Part shown: positions 32,743 to 42,993 of the stretch, in pieces | How positions within the stretch are numbered: position 1 is the first letter of the stretch | Layout of the letters: each line of letters starts with the position of its first letter | Assembly (NCBI GenBank): GCA_001574975.1 | Contig: KQ965835.1 | Span: forward strand, 106,447-170,446 | Origin: Gonapodya prolifera JEL478 | Taxonomy: Eukaryota > Monoblepharomycota > Monoblepharidomycetes > Monoblepharidales > Gonapodyaceae | Reading direction: 5' to 3' | DNA: 64,000 bases | Notes under the pieces: generated by a model | The model's input: only the letters and a program-made list of their open reading frames with translations | What the model was told of the DNA's origin: nothing | Database searches by the model: none | Made by a program: the position numbers and the translations under genes

Positions 32743-34022
32743 ATGCCCAGCTCGGGGAGAGTCGTGCGGATCCGTGTGGAGCTCGGAAACGCCGAGGTCA
32801 AAGTCGTCGTGGCCCGCCTCGGCGCAAACTTCTGGGACGTGCACTCGCTCAAGGAGTTCCTCTTGTCGCGGGTCAAGGGCCTTGAGACGCCCGCTGTGTG
32901 GGTGGAGAGCAAGTGGATCTTTGTGGTCACCAACGACGATGGGGACGAGAATAGGGTTGATGAGGAGACCCTCTTTGAGGAGGATACAGCCATGATTCGC
33001 GTGATTAAGGTGCGTGGTGGGCTGGCTGGGGAGATCCGGATGCACTTCTGATGTGACGTGTCCGTGTATGGGGACTCAGCGAACAGCCGTGACTGCGAGT
33101 CCTGCGCTTGGACCCGTTCGCCGGATCCGAAAAGTCCCCGAGAGTCTCGAAAACCAGGCTCCAAAGCCGCCTCCACGGTACTCACGACCGAGAACACCCG
33201 GGGGTTCTCGCGTTGAGGATTCTCCAACGTTACGAGCAGGAACCCCGATCACATCATCGGCGGCACCTTACTCTGCCGTGAACCGCTCAACGTCGCGCCA
33301 GTCCAAACAGTCCAGCAACGCGCCAGGACGAGTGCTCATACATGCCGCGGCCAACCCTGCGACGTTCCACGACCCCAACGTTCCCGATATCGTTGTCCCG
33401 TTGGCGGATGAACCGAACTCCGAATACCTCCCGACAACCAGGAACAAATCCTTCGATATGTCCACCAAACCGTCGTTCGGTCACCAGCACGCGCACGCTC
33501 ACCCAGCAACACGCTCCAAAAGCGTCACTGATCGTGGTCCTGGCCACGGCACGCCGATCCACCCGGTCCGACGTACGGATCGAGAGACGGAGGACTCGGA
33601 CGTGGATAGTTTCTTAGAACCCTCGCACAGCTCGATCGACTTCCGCTCTCGCGTCTCGTACGAGGACTCCATGCCGCGAGGGGAGGTGCCCAATCGTGCA
33701 CGAAGTGCAATGGGTCATGAGCCGACGACGCTTAGGAGGGCTGGGAGGTTGTTCGCCAATTTTGCGTGGAAGAAACGGAAAGTTGGGTATGAGAAGGGAA
33801 TTAATGAGGAGGTGCAGAATTTGGACTCGCCCGGCCTGCCGATGGGCACGTTGGAGAAGCACTCCCCCGTCGAGTGAGTGCCTTAACCTTGCTGCCTGGT
33901 CGCAACGTGAAACATTTACATTCCCCTCGTGACAGATCAACACCAACCTCCACGCGCAAGAAGCACTCCACCATTCTCCAATCCTTGAAAAACATCTGGA
34001 CACGGACACCCAAAGCGCAGTA
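32743..34022 (+). CDS. PB1 protein with disordered tail, family member 4
   Basis: The ATG at 32743 gives MPSSGRVVRIRVELGNAEVK. A PB1-like domain follows (FWDVHSLKEFLLSRVKGLE, WIFVVTNDDGDENRV, then an acidic EETLFEEDTAMIRVIK). The OPCA motif is weaker than in its relatives. An intron (about 33010-33079, GTGCGT...ACTCAG) joins phase-0 to RTAVTASPALGPVRRIRK and a ~250-residue disordered, Ser/Arg-rich region. A second intron (about 33876-33936) leads to a short basic end, ILQSLKNIWTRTPKAQ, TAA 34020-34022. Only 235 bp separate it from the same-strand gene at 34258, which begins with the SH3 domain. Together the two have the complete family order, so this may be a split gene, or my stop may be bypassed by splicing. 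Confidence 0.7.
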
Positions 34023-34257
34023 AGCTTCGGTATCGGACAGTTATACCCACGTTACGTTACGGCACTTAGCATATATCATTAGACGCCATATTGCATGCAT
34101 TTTTTGTATGTATTTTCTTTGGATCGATTTTGACTGTTGAGGCTGCGTTGGGTGACACCCACCCGAATTTGTGCCTGGACGTCCAACGCTCGACCCCCAC
34201 GCACGGAGGAGCTTCTCGACCCGTGGCCCCACTTCTGGAAACACTGCGCCAGTGCCA

Positions 34258-35991
34258 TGGCTGAATCAGTAAGTGATGGCGTCCGTCGCCATGCCCGCCC
34301 TTTGAGGATTCACCGCCACCAACTGTTTGGATGACTCTTCAGAACCACTCCACCGTCCACGACCTCCCACCACACTCCGCAACGATCCCAAGCAAGCGCG
34401 TGGCGCTGTTCGCGTACACACCCGGCCCTGGTGCGCACGTGGACGAAATCGCTGTTGAAGAGGGGGACCTTCTCGTGCTGGAACGCCGGTTCGCCGACGG
34501 ATGGGGGGTGGCGAGGAATGCGAGGACGGGAGAGAAGGGTGTGTTTCCGTGGGATTATTGTTTTGGAGAGGAACAGGAGCAGGAACTGGACCAGGAGGAT
34601 GGTGATTCGAATCGCGAGGGTAGAGGGGAACTTCGAACGGCGCGAGACGTGCAGGTGAGGAATGACGGCGTCAGTTGCACTCACTCAAACGGCACTTCAT
34701 GCGTTGCGTTGCTTCAAAGACGGAGTCGGATTTCCACGAGGGCGCTACGTTCCGGCTATCTGGCACAAACATCGCACTGAACCTGCCCGGCTCTTTCATC
34801 GATGAAGAGGCGCAGGACCTTGCAGTGAAGCTGCAGACAGCGACACATATTCGGAAGAGTAGTGGGATTATCGACCGCCTCCTTTTGGATCCCGATCCCA
34901 ATGCTCACGAGGCGTTTTCGGTTGTGAAAGAACACGTACCGCCCGTGAGGAAACCCACCCCTTCGTCCCTGTCAATCAACTTGGCCAGCATGGCAGGAGA
35001 CGGGGATGGATCCGGAAAAGGCTTGACTTCGAATTCCGGAATAAGGTCGCACTCCCGCCAGTCGGTGTCGTCCTCGGCGACTTCAGGGTCCCTCTCCCAT
35101 TCAAAGCCTTCCACCGTGTCTCTCTCGCACGCCCCACTCTCTCTTCACTCGGACGGTGTTCCATTTCCGTCGTCGTACCTGTTCGCGAGGAGTGGCAGTG
35201 TCAGTACTCAAGGCGATCGCGAATTCTCTCAAGATTCAGACTTTCTCGTTGTGAGCACGGCAGACGGCAGTTTCTCGTACCGGTTCAACCTTGATTGGAA
35301 GAGTAGCAAATCTTCGTCCGTGGAGGATATCATGGGCACGGTCGGTGGGCCAGGATGGGACATTCAGCGATCCTGGGGATACAAACTCTCCCGTCACGAT
35401 CCGCGCTCCATGTATTTCAAATACGAGGCTCGAAACAGGAGCCTTCGTGAGCTTGACCATGAAGTGCCCATGTTTTCGTTCGTGGGTAGTTGGCATTGAT
35501 TTCTCCGCCAAGCCAAATCTGAAACGTTACGTTCCTCAGACGATCTTTCTCTTCTCGGCTTCTCTGTTCACCTCGATGGAGCACCTCACTTACAAGGTCC
35601 CGTCACTCCACCCGGACATCTTCCGAACCCAAATCGTGGTACCCTGTTCGACCGTGTTCCATCGCTTCAAATGGTCCGAGTTAATTGAAACTGAGTGGGC
35701 CGTTATCGAGCCGCCGCCTGAGTTCTGGACACCCGGAATGGACCTTCACGTCGCGTATGTTGTGCGAGATCCTGCTGATAACGAGAGAGGCGAAACGACC
35801 ATGAGGAAGAAAATGAAAGCAGAGGTCTCAAAGTGGATCGACCAGAACATGCGTATGGGGGACTGGGGTACGTCGTGTCGATTCTGCGACCTTGCCTGGA
35901 GCAGGACTAATTACTTTGCTCGTCTCATGTTGGGTGGTCAAAAGCCCAATGCCAAGCGCGAATGTCCGTCTTCAACAGAAAGTCTTCATGA
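34258..35991 (+). CDS. SH3-C-terminal-domain protein, family member 5
   Basis: Five exons can be placed: 34258-34269, 34343-34654, 34720-35481, 35540-35867 and 35945-35991. The start is MAES. The SH3 domain occupies exon 2: KRVALFAYTP, VDEIAVEEGDLLVLERRF, ADGWGVARNAR and KGVFPWDYC, with the expected acidic RT loop, Trp and Pro/Tyr ligand-surface residues. Exon 3 is Ser-rich and ends with the new C-terminal domain: FRFNL-like SYRFNLDWKSSKSSSVEDIM, GWDIQRSWGYKLSRHDPRSM, YFKYEARN. The intron falls directly before TIFLFSASLFTSMEHLTYKV; then FHRFKWSELIETEWAVIEPP, DLHVAYVVRDPADN and MGDW. The last exon reads AQCQARMSVFNRKSS. No PB1 is encoded here; the PB1 gene just upstream may supply it. Confidence 0.75.
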
Positions 35992-36106
35992 ATCTTGCAA
36001 TGTTACGATGTACCCATTCTTGAATCTTTGATAATTCATACCTTTGTACCTTTGGTCAATCGACTTCCCTCCTGTTTGGCTTGTTGGGAGATCCACACAA
36101 AGCGCG

Positions 36107-37917
36107 ATGCCCGACACGCAGACAAAGGACGATACCACTCAAGGTTTTCAAGATGCAAAGCTTCCTGGTCCAGGCTCGGTAGAAAACGGCGACGTATCAC
36201 AGTCCGACGAAACTTCCCTCGGAAAGGAGGTCGACATCAAGCTGACCGCGTCTTGGGGAGGCAAAAAACTGATCATATATGTAAGTGCTGGTCCTTGCTG
36301 GTGGAATCAATTGGAATCACGCGCCGACGTGCCCGATAGGCTCCAGCAACTACCACAGTGCTTGATTTGAAGCGAAAACTGCACGAGGTAACACACGTGG
36401 ATCCGAAAAGACAGAAGCTACTGGGATTGGTCAAAGGGAAGATTCCACCTGATGAAAAGCGGCTGACTGGTGTGTGGGCTCGACTCGTTATCCACGACCG
36501 AGTATTTATTCTCAAGATGATCCCATGCGACATGATGGAAATGAAGACTGCAACATCAAGGAGGATCATAACTTTGTTTTGATGGGAACAGTGGAAGCGC
36601 AGATCTTAAAAGAGCCCGAAGAAGTCCCAGGTGAAGATATGCTTCGTCCCTTGGTGCAGCACGACCTAATCGAGATCCGGGAACCAAATTATTGTAGACG
36701 TGGTGGATGACTTTGAAATGGACGAGATTGCCACATCGGACCCGGCGACAGATCCCGAGAATCGGCGAAAGCTGCAGGACGCGAGTGAGTTGCTTTAATG
36801 CGATAGGTTGCGAAGCGACCTCAGAACTTGATATGATGTTCTTCAGTTGATCGAACCTCTATTGTTTTGATTAATGAATTGAGGCCAGGGAAGGTAGAGT
36901 GACACATGTGATCTTGATTGTCAGCTGACAGACGCTCACCTCACCCACCGTCATAATTTCAGAAACTTCTTGTGCTTGACCTCGACTATACCATCTTTGT
37001 AGGTTTCGCAGAGAGCGCTGCAGCTGGCTCATTTCTTGACCGTTGCTCGCACTCAGGATTGCAAGTCAACTGCCTCGTCGATTGCGGAGCTCGCCCGACC
37101 TGGGATGCATGAGTTTCTGACAGCAGTGTATCAGTACTATGAAATCGTCATATGGTGAGCTTTGAGTGAGTATTTCCAGATTTAAAACCACGCTGATGGT
37201 CCATTCAATCGCCAGGAGTCAAACAGCGTGGCGCTATCTTGAAGCCAAGATTACCGGTACAGTAATCTCTTCTTTTACTGTATCGCATTGATTCACTACA
37301 ATTCTACCTTTTCAGAACTTGGTCTGCTATCTCACCCATCGTATCGTATCCTTTGCACCCTTGACAAAACCTCTATGTTCACGATCTCGGGTACGCGTAA
37401 GGGCCACGACGGGAAGCTCAAAAGTGGAGCGTGGCAAGTCAAACCTCTGGAGCTTGTTTGGCGGAAGATCGGATGGAGCAAGAAGGACACAATTCAGTGA
37501 GTAGTCAGAAGTCCTCCGTGAATGGTGACGTCGAGTGCTGACGTGTTACAGTGTTGATGACCTTGGCAAAAACTTTGCGATGAACCCGAGCTGCGGTCTC
37601 AAAATCCCTGGTGCGTGTGTCTGGAATTTTTCTCTCACCCGTCACGAAAGCAGCAACAACCAATTTACACCGCAGCTTTTCAAAATGCCCCCAAAACTCG
37701 CCGTAATGACAAAGTCCTATATGGTATTACGAAATGTGAGATGCATGGTATCCTATTGATCCCGATGAAGACCTTCTGCTGAGGTGTTTTCTCCCGTTCA
37801 TTTACTTGAGATCTCCTTCAAATCGCCTCGCATCCGGATTTCACGAAACTAGACCATTCGAAGTGGCGAACACACGAAGGAGACCTTCCCGCTGACATTG
37901 GTGAGAAGCTTGGATAA
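36107..37917 (+). CDS. UBLCP1: Ubiquitin-like domain-containing CTD phosphatase (UBLCP1 family)
   Basis: UBLCP1 is a HAD-superfamily phosphatase that dephosphorylates nuclear proteasome. The ATG at 36107 starts MPDTQTKDDTTQGFQDAKLP. The ubiquitin-like domain is split by an intron: EVDIKLTASWGGKKLIIY then APATTTVLDLKRKLHEVTHV and PKRQKLLGLVKGKIP. The catalytic motif DxDxT is LLVLDLDYTIF (about 36966-37000). Later conserved pieces are DCKSTASSIAELARPGMHEF, YEIVIWSQTAWRYLEAKI, LGLLSHPSYRILCTLDKTSM, KPLELVWRKIG, VDDLGKNFAMNPSCGLKIP and, in the last exon, SHPDFTKLDHSKWRTHEGD. The length and order fit the family. Introns are many (at least eight). The stop TAA at 37915-37917 assumes that the GTGAG at 37901 is not used as a donor. 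It sits inside the PB1/SH3 gene cluster. Confidence 0.88.
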
Positions 37918-38290
37918 TCGCGTATACTGGCGTCAGGTCTGGAAAGTGAGTTTCGGCAATGTTTGATGTGCTCTGAGCTTCCCGACAAAGCACCTAGCTG
38001 CTTTTAAGTTCAGATCGCTGCCATCACAGCATTTTTCATTAGGTGCACCAGAGAACGATCGCGCGATATTCGATTACAATCATATGCAATGATGTGTATT
38101 TCTGAAATTCAATTCAATTGAATAACGTTATCAATTATCGAATCTGAATTTTTGGGCGTGGGTATATTGTTATCTATCCTCCCACTTTAAAACAATCATA
38201 AAATTGTTGCTGCAACTCTGGATGTCGGGTAGCGAGCAGGACCTACCACTTCAGAAGCTTGCCGCGATCTAACTATGGGGAGTCCAGAGA
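37918..38290. other. Intergenic, AT-rich; nothing recognised
   Basis: About 370 bp between the phosphatase and the 7TM remnant. It contains AT-rich stretches (38040-38210). No gene is seen. Confidence 0.4.
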
Positions 38291-39560
38291 CCTGATTGGA
38301 CTTTGACGCGAACAGAGTACTGGGAAGACGAAAGAAGGGTTGTTCGAATTTCCGTTATAGATACTGCGATGTCAGAAAGTGAATTTGCAAGAAGTTGTGG
38401 GATCATCATTCAACGAATCAGAGTACTAACGAATAATGAGAAAGTACGCTGTTCCCGTGAGCGCATTCACGGCGTCCATGATACTGGCGCCATCTAGAAC
38501 ATGATGGCCAGAAAGGTTGACGTTATGTTTTTGAGTGTTCGTTCACTGACATCCATGATTTGTGTCAATATACCCGCTTGCGATTTTGATGCCATTGAGC
38601 AGTGATATCACACCCGTTCACCACACCAAAAAGAGCGACAGTGATGCACATTGTTCCCAGCTTATAGAAAACTTGCTTTGATATAACAACTGCTCGCATA
38701 TGATTCCGAAACCAGCCATTTTCTTGCGGGGCCCACGATAATCTCGTGGGTAGATTAAAGGTCTACGGGTAGTACTGACGGAATCTACTGAGTTACAGGT
38801 GGAGCTGGCTAGCTTGTTCACATAGACGATATGATGGAATGTGGCCACAAAGAATCCCAGTGAAATAAGAGATTTGACGAGTATTGGAGTCCTGTGCAGA
38901 AGAAGACACCTTGCTCCCATCTCTCCATACGCCGAATTCCGTAGTGGCAATTTGCGCCACCTGGATCTCGCCACTCATCAGGCTTAATGATCTGTGGAAG
39001 GATGGAGGCCAATGCAGGTGCGAAGGGAGCACCAAAAGAAGTGAGCCTGACCCAGCGCCAAGAGGCGTTCCGATGTTGATAGGAAGTATGTTGCGAGGTC
39101 AAGATTGATAGCGAAATCCTTCATGCAAAATAGGCGAACCAATCGTCTTAGACCAAATTTGGCGGAGCTCAATGCAAGATCCATCCCTTACTCGATAAGT
39201 ATGCCACTATCGTAATAAAACCCCCACACCACCGTAAGTGTGGAGGAACTTTTTGGCGAAACACGCTTCCGCAGGAGCGTCAAGTATCATAAAGCCATAC
39301 ATGGACGTGAAGAAGCCCATTTGGAAATTCTTGGGGACGTGGGTATGAACTGGAGCGAGAGTTCATCACCGAAGCTCATCTGCCTCACAAAGATTATTAC
39401 ATGAAATCCAGGAAAGGCAAAGTCCGGGTAGGGGTCGGGCTCCACCGATTTTGACGATGGTAAAGCTTCCCACGTAGGCAAGGATGACGCTGACCCAGGA
39501 TAGAGCAACGATTGCGATTTCCAAGATTGAGAGCTTAGGTACGATCGAGGGAGTCCTGCA
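38290..39560 (-). pseudogene. Seven-transmembrane receptor-like gene, decayed paralogue of 41071-42618
   Basis: All segments of the intact relative can be found, but in different frames. TM1: ILEIAIVALSWVSVILAYVG then SFTIVKIGGARPLPG (39430-39540). TM2/3: EACFAKKFLHTYGGVGV (about 39200-39290). TM4: GAPFAPALASILPQIIKPDE then CHYGIRRMERWEQGVFFCTG (38880-39040). TM5: ILVKSLISLGFFVATFHHIV (38800-38880). TM6: ISKQVFYKLGTMCITVALFG (about 38600-38690). TM7: DGASIMDAVNALTGTAYFLI (about 38430-38500), then a tail with ANSLSDIAVSITEIR. At least three frame changes occur without splice sites. The copy is on the same strand as its intact relative, with one gene between them, so it arose by local duplication. 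Confidence 0.7.
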
Positions 39561-39720
39561 TTGGTTCAGTCGGTGTCACTCCATCACGATGAGGTGGTGC
39601 ATCCTTAGATCAGGCAGCACGTGATGGAAGGACATATCTTCCTCCACATCCCAAAGTCACGGTGTCACATTTTTCTTCTTTTTCCTCTTTATGAACTTCA
39701 AGTCGTGCTTACTACACATT

Positions 39721-40859
39721 CTATTTGCCGTCATGTCCCCTTGCCACGTCCTTGGTCGCACATCTATTCCCCGACCTTCCACACAATCTCTCCAGATCCA
39801 TCTCCCCACTCTCCCTCGTATCCGCTCCCAGAACTCTCTCAAGCAGGATTAGAGTCGCGTCACGCTCTTCCGGCGAGGTGAACGCGGTGCAGTCGCGTGG
39901 GACGAAGACGGAGAAGTCGCGCTGGTGGGCATCATTAGCACTAAACACTGTAATAAATGGCGCCAGACTTAGGATTAAGCTGAAAAGTTTGGTAAAGTCA
40001 ACGGCCAGTACTCACGGACGCACACATTGCCGGCGAATCCACAAACGATGATTGTTTTGGTGCCTAAGTAGCTGAGAAGAACGTCGAGAGAGGACGAGAG
40101 GAAGGCGGAGTGCTTTGGCTGGTGGTAGCGTGAATTCAATTAGCGGTTTTCACTCAAACGAAATGCGGAATAATGTGACAGGAAGGAGGAGTACGAACCT
40201 TAACGACAAAGTAGTCTTCACTGTCAGGTCGGAGTAACTGAGCAACAGGACGACCCGGTGACGAGGACTCTATGACACGTCTTTGTCGGTCGTCAGATTT
40301 AGAAGTGTGACGGATCAAAGCAGTGACGCCATCCGTCATTCAATGTTTCCGGTTCCGTGAACGTACCTCGTGATGTCCACCATATCACTTCTCCACCTTC
40401 CAAAGTTGTCATTGGCGTAGATAACGGGTATACCTAGAACGCGGCAGCGGTCCTTAAGGACTCGCATTGCACAAGCTGCAGGAAGCGCGTCTTTACTGAA
40501 CATGATTCAACGGGGTAAAAGAATGCGGGAACAAAGAATATATCAATGCATGATCAGGTCGCAGGTCGACGGGAAAAGAAGAGGTCGCCGGTAGAAAGCG
40601 GAAGGGCAACAGAGAAGATGTTGACTATCAACGAAGACGCATTGTCACCCAAAGTCTCCCGCACCCTGCTCACTCACACCATCATCTCGTTCCCCTCAAA
40701 ATCCATCGCATTGATCACATCTACCATGAGCATCGCGGTCTCTGGCGCCGCGTGGCGGGCGTCGGGGTGGGACTCGGGCTGGTCGGAGATGACATGGGCT
40801 TGAACTGCGCCCGTGTGCTTGCGAGATGTTTTGAGTGGGGAGGAAGAGTGGTCCGACAT
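39721..40859 (-). CDS. Isochorismatase-like cysteine hydrolase
   Basis: The protein has the isochorismatase/nicotinamidase fold and probably hydrolyses an amide or vinyl-ether substrate. I place the start at 40859 (MSDHSSSPLKTSRKHTGAVQ); an upstream in-frame ATG at 40937 is also possible. The catalytic triad is visible: Asp in TAMLMVDVINAMDFEGNEMM, Lys in SEDYFVVKPKHSAF (split by an intron near 40110-40195), and Cys in TIIVCGFAGNVCV. Between them lie LPAACAMRVLKDRCRVLGIP and VIYANDNFGRW. The last exon reads FSANDAHQRDFSVFVPRDCT and ends at 39721. The domain is about normal size (roughly 200-250 residues). It lies between the two seven-transmembrane paralogues on the same strand. Confidence 0.82.
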
Positions 40860-41070
40860 ACAGTCGGAGAAGCAGGCGACGTGATGGAGTGCTGGGGGGA
40901 GGAATTTGGTGGGAAATGTTTCTTGAAACGTGACCATAGCACTCCCATCGAGGGCGGGGAAACGGAAATGAGAACACTAGTACAGTAGCATATGTATGTT
41001 CAAAGTAGCGCCAAAACATCGCATCTACTGATCTCAGTGGGAGACTTGTTTTCTCCCCGTGTATATACAT

Positions 41071-42618
41071 TCACATCAAGACGACTGACCCCGGCGAGGG
41101 TGCCCCCACTCTCACTGAAGTCTGTCTCGACAAAACCGACCCCGCGGATGTGTTGAGCTCGGACTTCAAGAAGGATGGCGTGGAGAGCGGGGAAAGGATG
41201 GCTCCGCGGACCTCGGTGATGGAGACTGTTGCGAGCGGTTTGAGGAAGGTACGGATGTGACTTTGAGATGAATTCGAGGAAGAGTGACTCACGTATGACG
41301 AGGAAGTACACCGTGCCCGTGACAGCGTTGAAAGCGTCCACGATAGTCGCGTTGTCGAGGGTGGTGTACCTTTGAACCACCGCGACAAGAGTCCCATTTC
41401 AGAAAGTGAGTCGCGATGGACATAATCGTGGTGTGACAGACGACCGACTTACCCCCCTGCAATCTTCACCCCATTTATAAACGATCCGATGCCGTTGAAC
41501 ACCCCAAACACGGCCGTGACGATACACATGGTACCCAATTTGTAGAACACCTGCTTGGAGATCACGACGGCTTTCATGTGCGTGCGGAACCACGTTTTCC
41601 GTCTCTTGGTCCGGTTGCGCCTGATGGTGGCTGGGGACGCACTGGTTTGGCATCCAGCGCTAGCAGGGTGGAGTTCGAACTGGGAGCCGGGATCCTTCAC
41701 CATAGCAGCGGACATTCTCACAGCACCCGACTGAAGTTCGAGCTGGGAGGTTCCTTTCCCCGTGGTGGTCGGACGTGTGTCCTCCTCCACGTTGGAGGTG
41801 GTGATGACCCCCTTGGTGACGGTCACGATGTGGTGGAATGTGGCGGCGAAGAAGAGGAGAGTGACGACGGAAGGAAGGAAGATGGGTAGGCCGGTGCAGA
41901 ATAAGGCGCCCTGGTGTGGGTGGCAAGTTGGGGTTCAATGTGCGTGAGGTGGTGTTGACTCGGACAATAGAAATCCGCGACTGCACCTGTTCCCACCTCT
42001 CCGCCCTCCGAATTCCCAAGTGGCAGTTGTTGCCGTTTGGGTCCCGCCATTCACCCGGATCTACAATCTGCGGGAGGATGGATAGCAGTGATGATATCAG
42101 GGGTGCCCCGAAGGAGACGATGGGGACCCAAGGAGATCGTTTGGGGGAGCGGTACACAGCACGGTCGGCGTTGATGATGGAGAGGGAGACTCTGGGAGGA
42201 AGGTTGGGGGTTCATACGCCGAAGGAAGGTTCGTTAAGTGGGAGCACTCACTCAACGAAATACGCCATCATGCCGACAAAGAATCCAACGCTCCCGTATG
42301 TATGTAAGAACTTCTTCGCGTAGCATGCTACTGCTGGCGCGCTAGGCATGAGGAATCCATAGGCGGCTGTGAAAACACCTTGCTGGAAGTTCTGCTGGCC
42401 GGGGTAATTGAGGCGAGCTCAAATGTCGGAAACTCAGAGGCAAAATGTACACCTCCACTTACAAATATCGCCAAGTGGAGTCCCGGGTACGCCGCTCCCA
42501 CCAGCGGGCGAGTTCCGGCGATCCTAAATATCGTCAAGCTTCCGAGTCCTGCGCAGATGACACTTATCCAGGACAGGATGCAGACGGCAAGTTCCATGGG
42601 TAACAGACTGGGAGCCAT
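41071..42618 (-). CDS. Seven-transmembrane (GPCR-topology) membrane protein
   Basis: The ATG at 42618 gives MAPSLLPMELAVCILSWISV. Membrane segments in order: LAVCILSWISVICAGLGSLT; FQQGVFTAAYGFLMP; TYGSVGFFVGMMAYFVE; VPIVSFGAPLISSLLSILPQ; FLPSVVTLLFFAATFHHIVT; KLGTMCIVTAVFGVFNGIGS; and TIVDAFNAVTGTVYFLVIR. A conserved loop before TM5 has EWRDPNGNNCHLGIRRAERW. A ~70-residue hydrophilic loop between TM5 and TM6 and a ~60-residue Ser-rich C-tail (SVRVGAPSPGSVVLM, stop at 41071) match GPCR topology. I do not see a family-defining GPCR motif, so receptor function is inferred from topology only. Introns split the gene at several points. A decayed paralogue is at 38290-39560. Confidence 0.68.
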
Positions 42619-42993
42619 GGAAGGCTGATGGATTATTCAGTCCACATCATGTGAAACAAGGCCGTGATCGGAAAGGCAGCTTCGCGTGAGATCGCGCAGC
42701 TTTTTCAAGGACCACATTGAGTGTTACAAACTATTAAAACCCGTTTCAGACGATTTGATTGAGCTTATTGGACTTGTACGGAAGATCGAAACATCTCCGG
42801 TGACTTTAATCGAGCCATGAGCCATTTAGCGACATAGCGCAGACCAACTTACGATGACATTGCTGATGTCCAAACGATGGCGTTCTCGTATTTCGTGTCG
42901 TGTTTGAATCTCAGGGTGCACCTTATCAACCTGGCAGTTCGGCGGCTTGGCGTCCGCTCTGTCCGTCCATAGCCGCGGCCACTATTCCCCACG

